DNA of 64,000 nt from Atherix ibis. Taxonomy: Eukaryota; Arthropoda; Insecta; Diptera; Athericidae. Below, piece after piece: positions 48,331 through 60,219 of this stretch. The first letter of the stretch is position 1, and every line of letters starts with the position of its first letter. A program made the position numbers and the translations under genes. The stretch spans positions 51,189,020 through 51,253,019 of the forward strand of contig OY282607.1 in assembly GCA_958298945.1 (NCBI GenBank). The letters are read 5' to 3'. The notes below the pieces were generated by a model. The model saw only the letters and a list, made by a program, of their open reading frames with translations, did no database searches and was not told where the DNA came from.

Positions 48331-49275
48331 AAATTTCGAGCGTAATACTTGGGATCAATGAGTTAACCTCTTAATAGTATCGTGGCTGAGAGTGTTGGCT
48401 AAAAGTGTTGCTTAAATTAGTCATTTAGCCAATATTACTTTCCATGATCCATCAAATTACTGTTTTTTATTTCAATCTAAAATAATTTGGAAAACAAGTT
48501 GTGAACTTATCTTTAGAACATTTCTTACTATTTGTCTTTATTTCTTTTCTTCCATCGCTGTTTCCCGACTTCATCCTCGCTTTCCTCATTCAGGCTTAAT
48601 TTATGGAGAATTATCCAAAAATAATATACAATAAATAAAACTTCAAAACATATTTTTAAAAAAATTACAGGTTCTTATTTTTAATAAATTTTATACTTAA
48701 TTCAATTATTGAAAAATTGTTTAGAAAAATAAAAATAAATGTATATAGAGTTGCCATAAAAGTTTACCATAAAGATTATTTTTAAAATCTTGACTGGAAA
48801 AACATGTATTTTAGAAAGAAATTAAAATTATTTAGCAATTTTTATGAACTGAACTATGATGACAATATGCATGATTTGTTGGTTGTAACAATATAATGAA
48901 TTATCCTCATTTCATTATAACGATTTTATCTTAAAAAACTAAGTACAAATCTACACTTACTGAAAATAGTAGAAATACATCACTAAACAAAATAGCAAAA
49001 AAAGAAGCTTGAATATCTAAGTTCGGATTTAAATAATTACACCTATCGAATAGGCTTAATTAGGCTAATCATTTTAAAACTCCGGAGCTTCAGTTTAATA
49101 TATTTAAGAATATATAAAAATATCTAAAAGTTAAATAAAAAGTTCCCTCAATTATTATTGTAGTTAAGATGGCGTTAATGAGCGTATTAAGCTACCATGG
49201 GCACGCCATACTTTTTTTTTCAGTGCACATTGTCAGTAATTTCGTACAACAACATACATTTTTCCTTTGGTAATC
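48331..49275. other. AT-rich spacer
   Basis: No gene or repeat is recognised. Confidence 0.5.
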
Positions 49276-50216
49276 ATGTCTAGTTTTGTCCTGCTTCAGT
49301 TTGAAGAAGTCAGCTGCCGAATCGCATCGAATGCTTATGGAGGCCTATGGCGACAGTGCTTTATCGGAAATAACATGCCGAGATTGGTTTCGTCGGTTCA
49401 AAGACGGCAATTTTGACTTGTGGGACAAGAAGCGTGAAAATCGGCCTAGGAAGGTTGAGGACCATCAATTTCAGGCTCTTTTGGAAGAAGACGATACCCA
49501 ATCGCAAAAAATGCTCGCCGAGCAATTTGGTGTTACTCAACCAGCCATTTCCATGCGTCTGTGTGCCATGGGGAAGATTGAAAAGATCGGAAAATGGGTG
49601 CCGCATGAATTGAACGATAGGCAGATGGAGCGACGCCAAAACATGCGAAATCTTGCTCGCCAGACAAAAAAGAAAGTCGTTTCTGCATCGGATTGTGACA
49701 GGCGATGAAAAGTGAATATATTTCGAGAATCCTAAGCGCAAGAAATCGTGGGTTGATCCCGGCCAGCCATCAATATCTTGCCCAAGATCAAATCGTTTCG
49801 GACGGAAGACGATGCTGTGCGTTTGGTGGGAGCAGCAGGGTATCGTCTACTATGAGATGTTGAAACCTGGTGAAACTGTCAAAGCCCACCGCTACCACCA
49901 AGAACTGATCAAATTGCACTGTGCTCTGCGTGAAAAAAGGACGTATTATCAACAAAGACATGACAAGCTGATTTTCCTCCACGACAACGCACCATACCTG
50001 GGCTCTTCCGACTATATCCTGTTTTCGTCGATGGGCCACGCGCTTGCTGAGCAGCACTTCGATTCTTATGGCGACTTCTGAAAATGGCTTGATTTTGCCT
50101 CGAAAGGGAAGGAATTTTTTTGGCGTGGTATGCACAAATTGTCCGAGAGATGGGAAAAATGTGTAGCTTTTCACTCCTATCAAACTGCGAGGGCAAGTAC
50201 TTTGAATTAATTTGTT
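49276..50216 (+). mobile_element. Mariner remnant, mauritiana-like
   Basis: Frames 49286-49708 and 49812-50081 show SLKKSAAESHRMLMEAYGDS, DWFRRFKDGNFDL, GKWVPHELNDRQMERR, MLCVWWEQQGIVYYEMLKPGE and FLHDNAP, as in the mauritiana (Mos1-like) subfamily. The frame breaks between them. After HDNAP about 25 residues are missing before SSDYILF, so the core is deleted. The first codons near 49276 are frameshifted. TIRs were not identified. Confidence 0.85.
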
Positions 50217-50445
50217 TTTTCGTTCTATAAAAAAAACATGCGTTTTTTTTGACTAAAAAACAGCGGATTTAAGCTTATATAGCTGGTATAATGTATTAAG
50301 ATATATTTTCTCATTTTCAGTGGGATCAGAATTATATATAATTTGATAACTATAAAACTGCTCTACCGATTCTGATTTAGTATATGGAATTCGGAAAGAA
50401 TCTCTATTAAATTTAAGATAACTTAACCAGATATTTACAAATATA

Positions 50446-51418
50446 CTAATTTCTATAATATTTAAAATTATTGCATAAAATTACCATTAAAAATGCAGTT
50501 CCCAAAAATAAAGCTTTAGTCTTGACACTCAAATTACGATCGATAAAATAAATATTGAGTGTATATTGGGAAATGTCCTTACTCCACAATCTTGTTATTG
50601 ATCCTTTTAATACTTCTTTGTTCGGAGAGAATATCTAAAAAACGATAATGGAAAACATGTTCTCGTTAATAAGGGTCTCCAATGATATGTACCATGTACC
50701 TTAAAATTAGCTTCTTTTGGTGCAAACAATGTACTCTTAATAGGACTCTCAACTTCAAATAAAATATCGCCTTGGTCGTTTTCTATGAAGAAGTGAGTTT
50801 TGAGGAAAGCTAAATTCTCAGTAATACAGCCTAGCAAATCGCCGGGAGGTGCCCAAACTTCCATTTTTCTAGGTTGGCAACAAATGCATCCAAAGGACAT
50901 TTTTTTCCTTAAACTTAATACCTCCTGATGTGAACGATCCAGTAAATGCATCTGGAACGGACGTGCTGGTCCCCATAACATTCGATTACGAGCCGTTGAA
51001 CTTTCAGTTGCCGAAAATAAAGCTTCTCGAAACGATGATCGAATTGTATAACGATTCTCTGATGATATTCCTGTCAACGCTTCATAAATAGTATAGCAAA
51101 TAATTTTATTTCTTTATTTTATTAATAATATAAGTACTGTAAAAATATTTTTACTTACAGTCATTAAGTTCTAATGTTTGTTCGATGTGTAAAGATGGCA
51201 TGTCTGTAAGAATGTTAAGTCCATTAGAAACAATATTCACCGGTATAGAAATGTTTCCATCCATAAAGTCAACAGTGGAAATGAAATCATATGGTTGCAC
51301 TGAGCCTTTTTAATTTACAGTCAATTAGTTTAAATGTTTAATTAAGAAAATTTTTATGAATATTTACCATTATCAGAATAGCGATGGTTAGATGCATAAG
51401 AATAGTGGTCACTATAAT
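50446..51418 (-). CDS. Phospholipid scramblase, 3' part (partial gene)
   Basis: Four exons are in phase: 51418-51368, 51305-51159, 51079-50700 and 50634-50446, giving about 255 residues. Scramblase features include NRYTIRSSFREALFSATESS, RPFQMHLLDRSHQEVLSLRKKM, a Cys-rich CICCQP (palmitoylation-type), WAPPGDLLGCITEN and IENDQGDILFEVESP. The C-terminal exon has KGSITRLWSKD and a calcium-loop-like and hydrophobic end (ALFLGTAFLMVIL), the inside-anchored helix of the family. It moves phospholipids between plasma-membrane leaflets in response to Ca2+. The exon joining at 51079 uses a weak acceptor. The first exon(s) upstream of 51418 were not found. Confidence 0.82.
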
Positions 51419-52843
51419 CTGAAAGATTATATTTTACAATTATAGTTTCTATTAAATATTTGTATTTAAATGTATTTTATTAGATTGTATATTTCCGAAT
51501 TGTTATTTTTTTAAATTCTAGTTGAACATCTTTAATTACAATAATTAATACTTTATTTTATTAAATTCAAATAATACTGATAGTTAATCAAATATTACAA
51601 TAACTTGGATAATTTCGTGACAACTCAAGTTATTTGGTGATAACTTAGGTCATTTAGGTTATTTATTACTTTCTATAGAGCGCATTTATAGAGATTAAGT
51701 TTTTGAAGAATATTGTAAAATAATTCACCAAAATTACCATTTTTATTGAGTTGAATCGGTATATTTGCACTGTTAAGAATTATTGTTGTCTTAAACATAT
51801 GGCAAATATTTTTCATTGTACATCATTTGAAATTGCAGAATTTTATTTGTATTTTTTGGACATAGTAGAGATGTTTTCTATTATTATTATTATTTTTTTT
51901 TTTACAGAAAAGTTTAAATAAAAGCTCATTATGACTTATCTTAGGTAAGTGGATGTTGTCTGCATACTAGTAAGCGAACATAAATAAAATGTTGGTTAAG
52001 TTCTTAAACGGATAACAAAAAGACACTACATTATAATAAAAACAAAACGAAACAACGAAATAAACGACCTGTGTAGCATCCAAAAAAACCAACGGCTACT
52101 AGAACAATAATAAATACACAATTTGACTTCCCAACTTCCGAAAATGGCGGCGCTGAGCCATGTGACAAAAATACAACAAATGATACTGATGACAGTACAA
52201 TACTATAACAAGAAGCTTCAGATAATATACAAAATAGCAGAAAAGATAAATATTAATTCTCGGAAAGTTCAAAATTAAAAAATAATACGTAATTACAAAT
52301 CCAAGGCAGTAAAAAAAGAAAAATGAACGATGTTCACATATTTTTCAGGAAGTACAGTTTAAGCCAACATTTAAAATACACATAGACATCAACCTAAGAG
52401 ACGTACTAAAATAAAACATCTAAATTATAAGAAGAATATATCACCAAAAAAGAAAATGATAGGGCTGAAACTCGTTCTACACTTTTAAATATATCAAATA
52501 AGTTAAATTAAGATATTTTATGTATGCGATAAATTGATTATTTTTATTTTTGTTAGCCAAGGAGGCATTTATTTACAATTGAGAGTGTTATTATAAATAT
52601 GAAGTTACAAAAAAAACATCATTTAAGTTTAAATTAATTTAACAATCCATTATTATCCAAAAATATGACACTTCAACATAACCAACAAACCCGCAACGAT
52701 TTCATTTTGGGAACTAAAATCCCCCTACCGTAAATTGTATACGTAACTACTCACGCGAAGTACTCATTTGTATGAGCGAGAGTAACTGCGAGTAGTTAGA
52801 AGTACATGTGAGTAGCAAAATTTTCCTAATGGATGACAGCTAT
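51419..52843. other. Scramblase 5' region, unresolved
   Basis: The exon that should supply the scramblase start was not recognised here; it may lie here or further upstream. The sequence is AT-rich with poly(T) near 51884-51904. Confidence 0.4.
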
Positions 52844-53115
52844 TAACAAATTAAAGAATTAGCATAAATTTTTATTCTAAATAAAATAATAATATCTTCT
52901 GACATTAAATTTGGTAAATCTCCAAATATCAGCTGTCAAAATACATATGATTATGCGGCTTAAGTGTGAAGTTGGTTGTGAAAAAATACAATTAAGTCCT
53001 CTATTGGGAGAAAACGAAATTACTATCCGGAACAACACAATATAATAACAAATTAAAGTATTAGCATAAATTTTCATTCTAAATAAAATCTTCTGACGTT
53101 AAATTTGGTAAATCT
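52844..53115. repeat. Direct repeat flanking a mellifera-like mariner end
   Basis: A 78-bp unit (52844-52921) recurs at 53046-53115 with an 8-bp deletion and a few substitutions. Between them, 52922-53040 on the minus strand matches the 5' end of the mariner remnant at 11045-12044, ending in a TIR-like ACAACACAA followed by TA. It seems to be a rearranged transposon end plus target duplication. Confidence 0.7.
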
Positions 53116-53640
53116 TAATTAGAATTTTGAATTAATAACTTAAACTCTTGTTTGGTTATAAAACGGATCGCCTTTTTATATTTTCGAAGCGTAGATAAAC
53201 ATATTAGTGTAACTTTAACTTAATCATTTATGATAATTCACATTATGACTTAATTTAAAGCCATTGGGTAAATTATTATAAAATGATACAGGAGTCAGAT
53301 AAACCAGTGACAACAATATCTTACGACAAAAGCCCAGATATAATTTAGTATCTAAAAAAAATATTTACAATTCCATTATTATAGGTATTGTTTCAAACTT
53401 ACTAAATAACATATATTATCGAACTACGAATTTATAACAATTCTTACGCTCTCTTATCAATGATATTTAAAAAAAAAACAAGTATCTGTTTTTTATCATT
53501 TCTAAAAAATTCATATTTAACAATCACTATTAATTGATGGAAAACTGATATAATTTTTTGATATAATTTCGGCAATAAATGTAACAATAGGCACATGTTT
53601 TTAGGGTGTGTATTATTCTATGACTAATAAACAATTATTC
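53116..53640. other. AT-rich spacer
   Basis: No gene or repeat is recognised. Confidence 0.5.
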
Positions 53641-53642
53641 TA

Positions 53643-54893
53643 TTGGGTGTATAACTTAAAAATGCGGGATTGACAACAGATGGCATAACTTTTACACATG
53701 GTTTGTGTTAATAATAACTCATATGGCATTTTGGAGGTTAAACATCTGTCATTCATTCTCGATTAGTCATTGAATAAAATAGTGTAAACAACAAAGTTTT
53801 TTTTTTGCTTCAAAAATGTCGAATTTCGTACCAAAAAAGTCCCATTTGCGGGAAGTGTTGATTTACTTCTTCAATTTAAAAAAAAGTGCAGCGATTGCTC
53901 ACCGAAGCTTATCCTGAATATGTTCCATCGTTTTCATCGTGCGAGAGATGGTTTGTGCGGTTCAGAAGTGGTGATTTTGACACGGAAGACAAAGAACGAC
54001 CAGGTCAGCCAAAAAAGTTTGAAGATGAAGATTTGGAGGCATTACTCGACGAAGACTGTTGTCGAACTCAAGAAGAAATTGCAAAATTATTGGGAGTCAC
54101 TCAAGCAGCCATTTAAAAACGTTTGAAAGCAGCAGGATTCACCCAAAAGCAAGGAAATTGGGTCCCATATGAATTGAAGCCGAGAGACATTGAAAGGCGA
54201 TTTTGCATGTCCGAAATGCTGCTTGAACGGCAGAAAAAGAAGTCGTTTTTGAATCGAATCATTACTGGCGACGAAAAATGGATTCATTACGACAACCCAA
54301 AGCGCAAAAAATCATATGTTAAGCCCGACCAACCAACCAAATCAACGCCAAAGTCAAATATCCATGGCGCCAAGGTAATGCTCTGTATTTGGTGGGATCA
54401 GAAGGGTGTGATCTATTATGAGTTATTAAAATCGGGCCAGACGATCACAGGCGACCTCTACCGAACACAATTAATCCGTTTGAAGCGAGCATTGGCCGAA
54501 AAACGCCCGGAATATGCGACCAGACACGAAGCCATAATTTTCCATCATGACAACGCTCGGCCTCATGTTGCAAGACCGGTTAAAAATTATTTAGAAAACA
54601 GTGGCTGGGAAGTTTTGCCTCACCCGCCTTATAGCCCAGACCTTGCCCCGTCCGACTACCATTTGTTTAGATCCATGCAAAACGCCCTCACCGGAATACG
54701 CTTCACTTCAGAACAGGGCATCAAAAATTGGCTCGATTCATTATTGGCCTCAAAACCGGAGCAGTTTTTTTGGCGCGGAATCCATATGTTGCTTTCGATG
54801 GACAAAACTTTGAATAAAATATATTGTAACAATTTTTCAAAATAAACACTTAAAGTTTGCCAAAAATCCCGCATTTTTAAGTTATACACCCAA
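53643..54893 (+). mobile_element. Mariner element (DD34D), copy 6, well-preserved TIRs
   Basis: TIRs of about 28 bp beginning TTGGGTGTATAACTTAAAAA match at both ends and TA flanks the element. The transposase begins at 53816. The frame shifts at an A-run (about 53877-53885) and has a TAA at 54114-54116. From 54123 to 54842 it is open with GDEKWIHYDNPKRKKS, HHDNARPH and SPDLAPSDYHLF, with DD34D spacing. It differs in TIR and protein from the other copies and resembles the mauritiana or related subfamilies. Confidence 0.93.
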
Positions 54894-54895
54894 TA

Positions 54896-56868
54896 GATAA
54901 AAATTAAGTCTATTATAATCAATATTTCTAAAAACTATTATCATATAAGTCAGTTCGAAAAATATATTTCTGATAAAACAATTCTCTCATTTAGATTATT
55001 ATCAGATCAGTGCTATAAATACTGTTTGAGGTTGTCCCATATATAACCTCTTATCTGAACTATAATAACATAATATAACTGCCATACAAATTTAATTTTT
55101 TATTGCGAATTTTATATGAAAAAAATATTAGCTTGATTTTGATTATTATTGTGTCGACATCATTCTTATAATTTTTCGCAAATTTTTTTAATTTTACGCA
55201 TGAAAAAGTGATATGGTGCTCTGAGAAGTAAGATAGATAATCTTGAATAGGTCCTAAATCTATTTACGTACTTGGCTTTATTATAAACCATCGGCTCCGA
55301 GATGTTTCGATGGTCTTAAATTCTGTTAGTCGCCCGTTAAACCAAATATTTTATAATATAACTTTTGATTGTTTCTTAAGTATTATATAAGCTTGTGTAT
55401 TTGTAAGGGGACCTGCTAGACATTAGCCGGATTTATGTTGATAGAGGCATCATAAAGTGGTATTTTAACTGTTTTTATATAACATAACTAAGAATGTTTA
55501 AATAGAAAAAGATTATCGAAAAGTATTCAAGGGATTATAGTAAGAGAAATAATTACTCAAAATTATATATATTTAGATAAAAAACTAAGAAAGTGAAATC
55601 AACGGTTGATAGCAATATTACAAATCTCAATTCTTGGGATCATTTCTCAATAAAATACATTGGCAATTTTTGTAGCTAATATGTCATTAGGATTAGCAGA
55701 CTTGCATCAGTATATTCATTATATATTATACTTACATGTCCTGAAATCCGTCTTAATAAGATACTTGCATATTTTAACTGACTATGTAGGATTATTTATT
55801 TTAATATGATCTAAATTGTATTTGTAAAAAGGCGATTAAATACACAATTTTGAATTAGCAATGAAAAAATTCTATATAAATTAAGAAATAATTTCTATTA
55901 ATTACACACTATCTACGTATAAAATATTCATTTTAAAATCTCAAAAGTACTTTCACTAATTTATACTCGTAAAACCCATGACCATCATTTGTTTATTTGC
56001 CTTTTGGTTAGGCAATACTTTTAAAAACTCTTCAAATATTACTAATCAAAAATAATTAGTTTTCAATATTTTTTAGAAAATAAATAGTAAAAAGCTTTCA
56101 ATAAATGAAAAAAAGACAATTAAAAACAATTTGGGATATTGTTAAAGTTTCACTTATCAATACTGTTATTCAGTTGACTATCAGTTTCTTTCTTATCAAT
56201 TAAAATGTATGATACCATATGATAAGGTGATAGCAAAAAAATAATTAAAAGTTATAATAATATTTATATTAAAAAAAGATGTACAAAAAAACTATAAATT
56301 AAAATAATTCAAATATTGTTCGTACTTATTCGTTCAATATGAGTAGATTGCGCAATTCTTATATCGCCATCTAACTGCAAATTTCGTACTGGGTCGTTTT
56401 GTAACATTTTTTATTTTAAAATCTTGTTTTTTTTTCTTATTTAAAACTTCTTAAAAAACATATCGTCTTCTTGAAACTATATTTTCTTTAAAACTATATA
56501 CGATAAATAAACATAACAGTGACCACAACGAATGTCGGCTATAGTGTCAATTCTATAGTAAAAGGAAGGTAACTGATTGAAAAATAACGTCCTATGCTTT
56601 GTTTTCGATAACAGTTGAGTAAAATTTGTTATCGACTTTTAATAATATCAACATTTTGTTATCTGAAATATTTTTATAGATAGTAGAAATTATTGTATAT
56701 GAAAATAGAGTGTAATAAGTGCAAGACCAAATAACTTATCAATTCGTAAAATTTTAGTGAATAAGATATTCTTATAATTGTTTATATTATTAGGGTATGT
56801 TAATATTTTATAACTAATCTTCTACTTACAACTTCTACTCGAATTCCTCACTCCAAAAATATAGCTAT
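54896..56868. other. AT-rich spacer
   Basis: Nearly 2 kb of AT-rich DNA with no supported gene or known repeat. Confidence 0.5.
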
Positions 56869-58700
56869 ACATCAGTATCATTAAGTTATCGATTTCGTTG
56901 CATCTTCTTTAGAAAAAAAATACTACTATTCTGGTATATTTCTAAATATTAGTCATGATTATGCCTGAATTTGCGTTAACATCTACTCCGAAAACTCTAA
57001 AGCATCCTCTTTTCACTTATTACTTAATAGTAAAATTAGGTACTAAATTTTTTCAAACTGGCACTCATTATTTACTTTATACACATATACAGATGACATA
57101 CCCATACCTTGCATCTAACACAAACACATATCATGCTTCCGAAATTCTCGAACTCCAAATTCAAACTCTCCACGTGAAAAATGCTCGTAACTTTGTACGA
57201 TATTTAAATCCTATTAAGATACATACGAGGTCTGTACAAATAGTGTCGCGAATTTTGTGTATTTTCAAAAATTATTTATTTATTCATAAATATCTATTTT
57301 GTCCCCTTTAAAGTTATCCCCACCAGATATTATACACTTGTGCCAACGTTTTTTCCAACCCTCGAAGCACTTCAAAAAATCATTTTTTGTGATCTTGTTC
57401 AGCTCCTCCTGCGATGCCGTCTTTATCTCCTCAATCGTAGCGTAGCGTCGTCTTTTCATGGGGCTCTTCAGTTTCGGGAACAAGAAAAAGTCACAGGGGG
57501 GCAGATCTGGGGAATACGGTGGCTGCGGCATTATTAGTGTGTTGTTTTTGGCCAAAAATTCGCGCACAAGCAACGATGCATGAGCAGGGGCGTTATCACG
57601 ATGCAAAAGCCAATTTTCCACAAATCCGGGCGTTTCTGGCGGATTTGTTCGCGCAACTTGCGCATAACTTACAGGTAATATTCCTTATTGAATATAATGT
57701 TTACATTGGTGCCTGCACTCGAAAAAAACTGTAAGCGAAACCTTCACATTCGACCGAACTTGGCGAGCTTTTTTCGATCTTGGCTCGTGCGGCAGCTTTT
57801 ATTGGGATGATTGAGCTTTGGTTTCTACGTCATAACTATAAACCCATGATTCGTCACCAGTTATGACCCTCTGGAGCAAATTTGGTCGTCGCGGACAGAG
57901 TCCAACAGCTCCTTAGCGATGTTAATGCGATGCTGTTTTTGGTCGAAAAAGAGCAATTTTGGTACGAATTTTGCAGCGACCCGTCTCACGCCAAATCATT
58001 GGTAAAAATCGAATGGCACGAGCCAATCGAAGTGTTTAAGTCCTCAGCAACTTCCCTAACGGTGATTCGACAATTGGCCAATACTATTTTCTTCACTTCA
58101 TCAATGTTTTCGTCTGTTGTTGACGTGCTCGGGCATCCGGCACGCTTTTCGTCGTTCACATCATCCCGGCCCTCTGAGAACATTTTGTACCATCGATAAA
58201 CATTGCTTCGGTCCAAGGTTGCTTCACCATATGCCACAGTCAACATTCGGAATGCGTCCGCGCAATAAATTTTGTTTTTCACACAAAATTTGATACAGAT
58301 TCTTTAATCCAGTTTTTGGAATGGGCAACAATCGAAGATGAGCCAAAACACGTGCAAGCAAAGCAGTTGTCAAAAATTAACTGAACATTCAAAATGGCCG
58401 AACATATCGGTATAAGTGAGAAACATGAGTACCAACATAACGCCACACAAAAAAAAATCGAAAATCGAATATACGTAACCCGCGGAAATTCAAAATTCGC
58501 GATACTTTTTGAACAGACCTCGTACTTATCGTGGAACCCCTACACAAGAGTTGCAAGACAACATGTAACTAAGTTTTTCTTGATAACTATCACCTGGAAT
58601 TTATATGCTACATATAGAAAGAGGAATATATTATTGTGAGCTTCAATTACAAAAGTACTACATTACTGATTTGTATTATTAACATATTCTCCGATATCCT
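56869..58700 (+). mobile_element. Decayed Jockey-type LINE, split by a mariner
   Basis: The left part (56869-57223) follows the RT of the LINE at 40324 (its 43215-43640), much mutated. The right part resumes at 58525, matching its CATGGAACCCACATACAAGA region. The mariner at 57226-58522 inserted at a TA inside it. Confidence 0.7.
57226..58522 (-). mobile_element. Mariner element (DD34D), copy 7, inactive
   Basis: TIRs of the type CGAGGTCTGTTCAAAAAGTA (left end with mismatches) are flanked by TA. On the minus strand the transposase starts in the KNKIYCADAFRML region (58282-57986). A GDESWVYSYD first-Asp box follows near 57850, and HRDNAPAHASLL with YSPDLPPCDFFLF lies in 57621-57280. The middle part is frameshifted. 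It belongs to a different subfamily from the other copies. Confidence 0.9.
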
Positions 58701-58780
58701 ACTAAACCAAATGCCTTTTACGCTCAAAAAATTATAGATGCATACCAAAAAGTTTTCATTCCAGGGCAATTATTATTAAA

Positions 58781-59059
58781 TTAGATCTTATTATTGTAGT
58801 AGTCGACCGAAAATCTATAGAGTATAAACAGCAGCTTCGTCAAATTTTCATCGACTTTAAAGCCATCTATGATACCATGGTCAGGATAATTTTTTTCAGA
58901 AAAATGAAAAGTTCCAGCTAAATTAACAAGACTAACAAAGTTGACCATAACCAAAGCATAAAGTACGATAAGAGATTTTATTTTTACTTTCAGAACCACT
59001 AATATATACAATACAATAACTGCGAAAAGATACTCACTTCCTTTCGTATATTCACTCAT
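58781..59059 (-). CDS. Small hydrophobic frame, function unknown
   Basis: A 92-codon frame with two hydrophobic segments (residues about 10-22 and 30-50) and an Asn-poor polar tail (GIIDGFKVDENLTKL). A TATA-like run lies 30-60 bases upstream on the minus strand. It is next to LINE debris and matches no family I know; it may be chance. Confidence 0.25.
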   Translation of the reverse strand: MSEYTKGSEYLFAVIVLYILVVLKVKIKSLIVLYALVMVNFVSLVNLAGTFHFSEKNYPDHGIIDGFKVDENLTKLLFILYRFSVDYYNNKI

Positions 59060-59620
59060 TAACGACTTAAGCGTCGCTTGTCCTGCGATTTGTCAAAGTA
59101 CCAAATTTATAGTTTATATACATGCGAACATATCAGACTTTGGTGGGTGTTCACTTACCATTATCTTCCTAATTAATAACTATTTAAATAAAATCTACTT
59201 TTTACTATTTTGCACTTGTAAATTCCTGAAAATTTGATAAAAAATTCCTAAGTAGCACATAATGGAAATATTTAGTAATCAAAACGGTTATCAAACCAAG
59301 TAAACTCCTCTTATCTTCAAATCCTTATATTTTTTTGAAAACTACTGTTCTCTCTCCTTGAAGACACGAAAAAAATTTCTTAATGCCAATTTGTCCGAAG
59401 TAGCACATAATGACTTAACCGGCTATAAACTCCTGTTATCAATCGCTATGATCATTCCTCCCAAAGATTTGAAATCCTCTAAAATAAGATATGATATCCT
59501 TTATATTTCCAATAAATCTTATAACCGCCCTTAGGCTAGGAATTTAAAAAAAAAACCTCCTAAGTTCTCATTAAATGAATTTTCAATGGTATTCTACACA
59601 CAGCCTTTTTTCCATACTCT
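59060..59620. other. Spacer
   Basis: No gene is supported. A short phrase (AGTAGCACATAATG) occurs twice, near 59252 and 59399. Confidence 0.4.
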
Positions 59621-60130
59621 GGAAATTTTCTATTATTATATAATCCCCAAGCCCAATAAATATTCTTATATGTTAGCCTCCTATCAATTCTTGGTAACAT
59701 TTTTGAAAAACTCCTATTAAAACTACTTTATCCTTTGTTAAATAATGAACAAAATATTACTGGTCACAAATTTGGTTTCCGATATGAACAATCAATAATC
59801 CAGCAATGCCATCTCGTCGTTAATTATATATACTGCATAGTCTTTTAAAAGGAATGAGTATTGTCGAAGACTATTCTAAGATATTTCCAATGCTTTTGAT
59901 CTAAGATATTTCCCATGTGTAGCATTCTTATCTTTCCAAACGTCATTTTCAAGCAACAGTTAAGTCAGAATCCACATAAATATATTCTATTTTAGCCGTA
60001 GTCTCATAAGGCAGTATCCTTGCTACCATTTTATGTAATTTTTATATCCATGATATAACAACTGATTCTAAGACTATCATTACCACATATGCAGATCATT
60101 GCCACTTATATAATAAGAACAACGACCGTA
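59621..60130 (+). mobile_element. Decayed Jockey-type LINE fragment
   Basis: Remnants of RT boxes are seen: CCCCAAGCCCAATAAAT (PKPN), the FGFR-type box near 59772 and the QQCH segment. It is related to the LINE at 40324. An ACTTCCATTTTCATTACTCC tail near 60148 resembles the LINE 3' tail. Confidence 0.65.
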
Positions 60131-60219
60131 CTTACCGATGGGCGTTTACTTCCATTTTCATTACTCCACACCATTCTCCAAAAGTAAGGTAAGATAAAGT
60201 TACGCAATTAGAGTAACCA

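Noticed and set aside
56955..57311. 118-codon plus-strand frame
   Set aside because: It is decayed LINE sequence running into the TIR of mariner copy 7.
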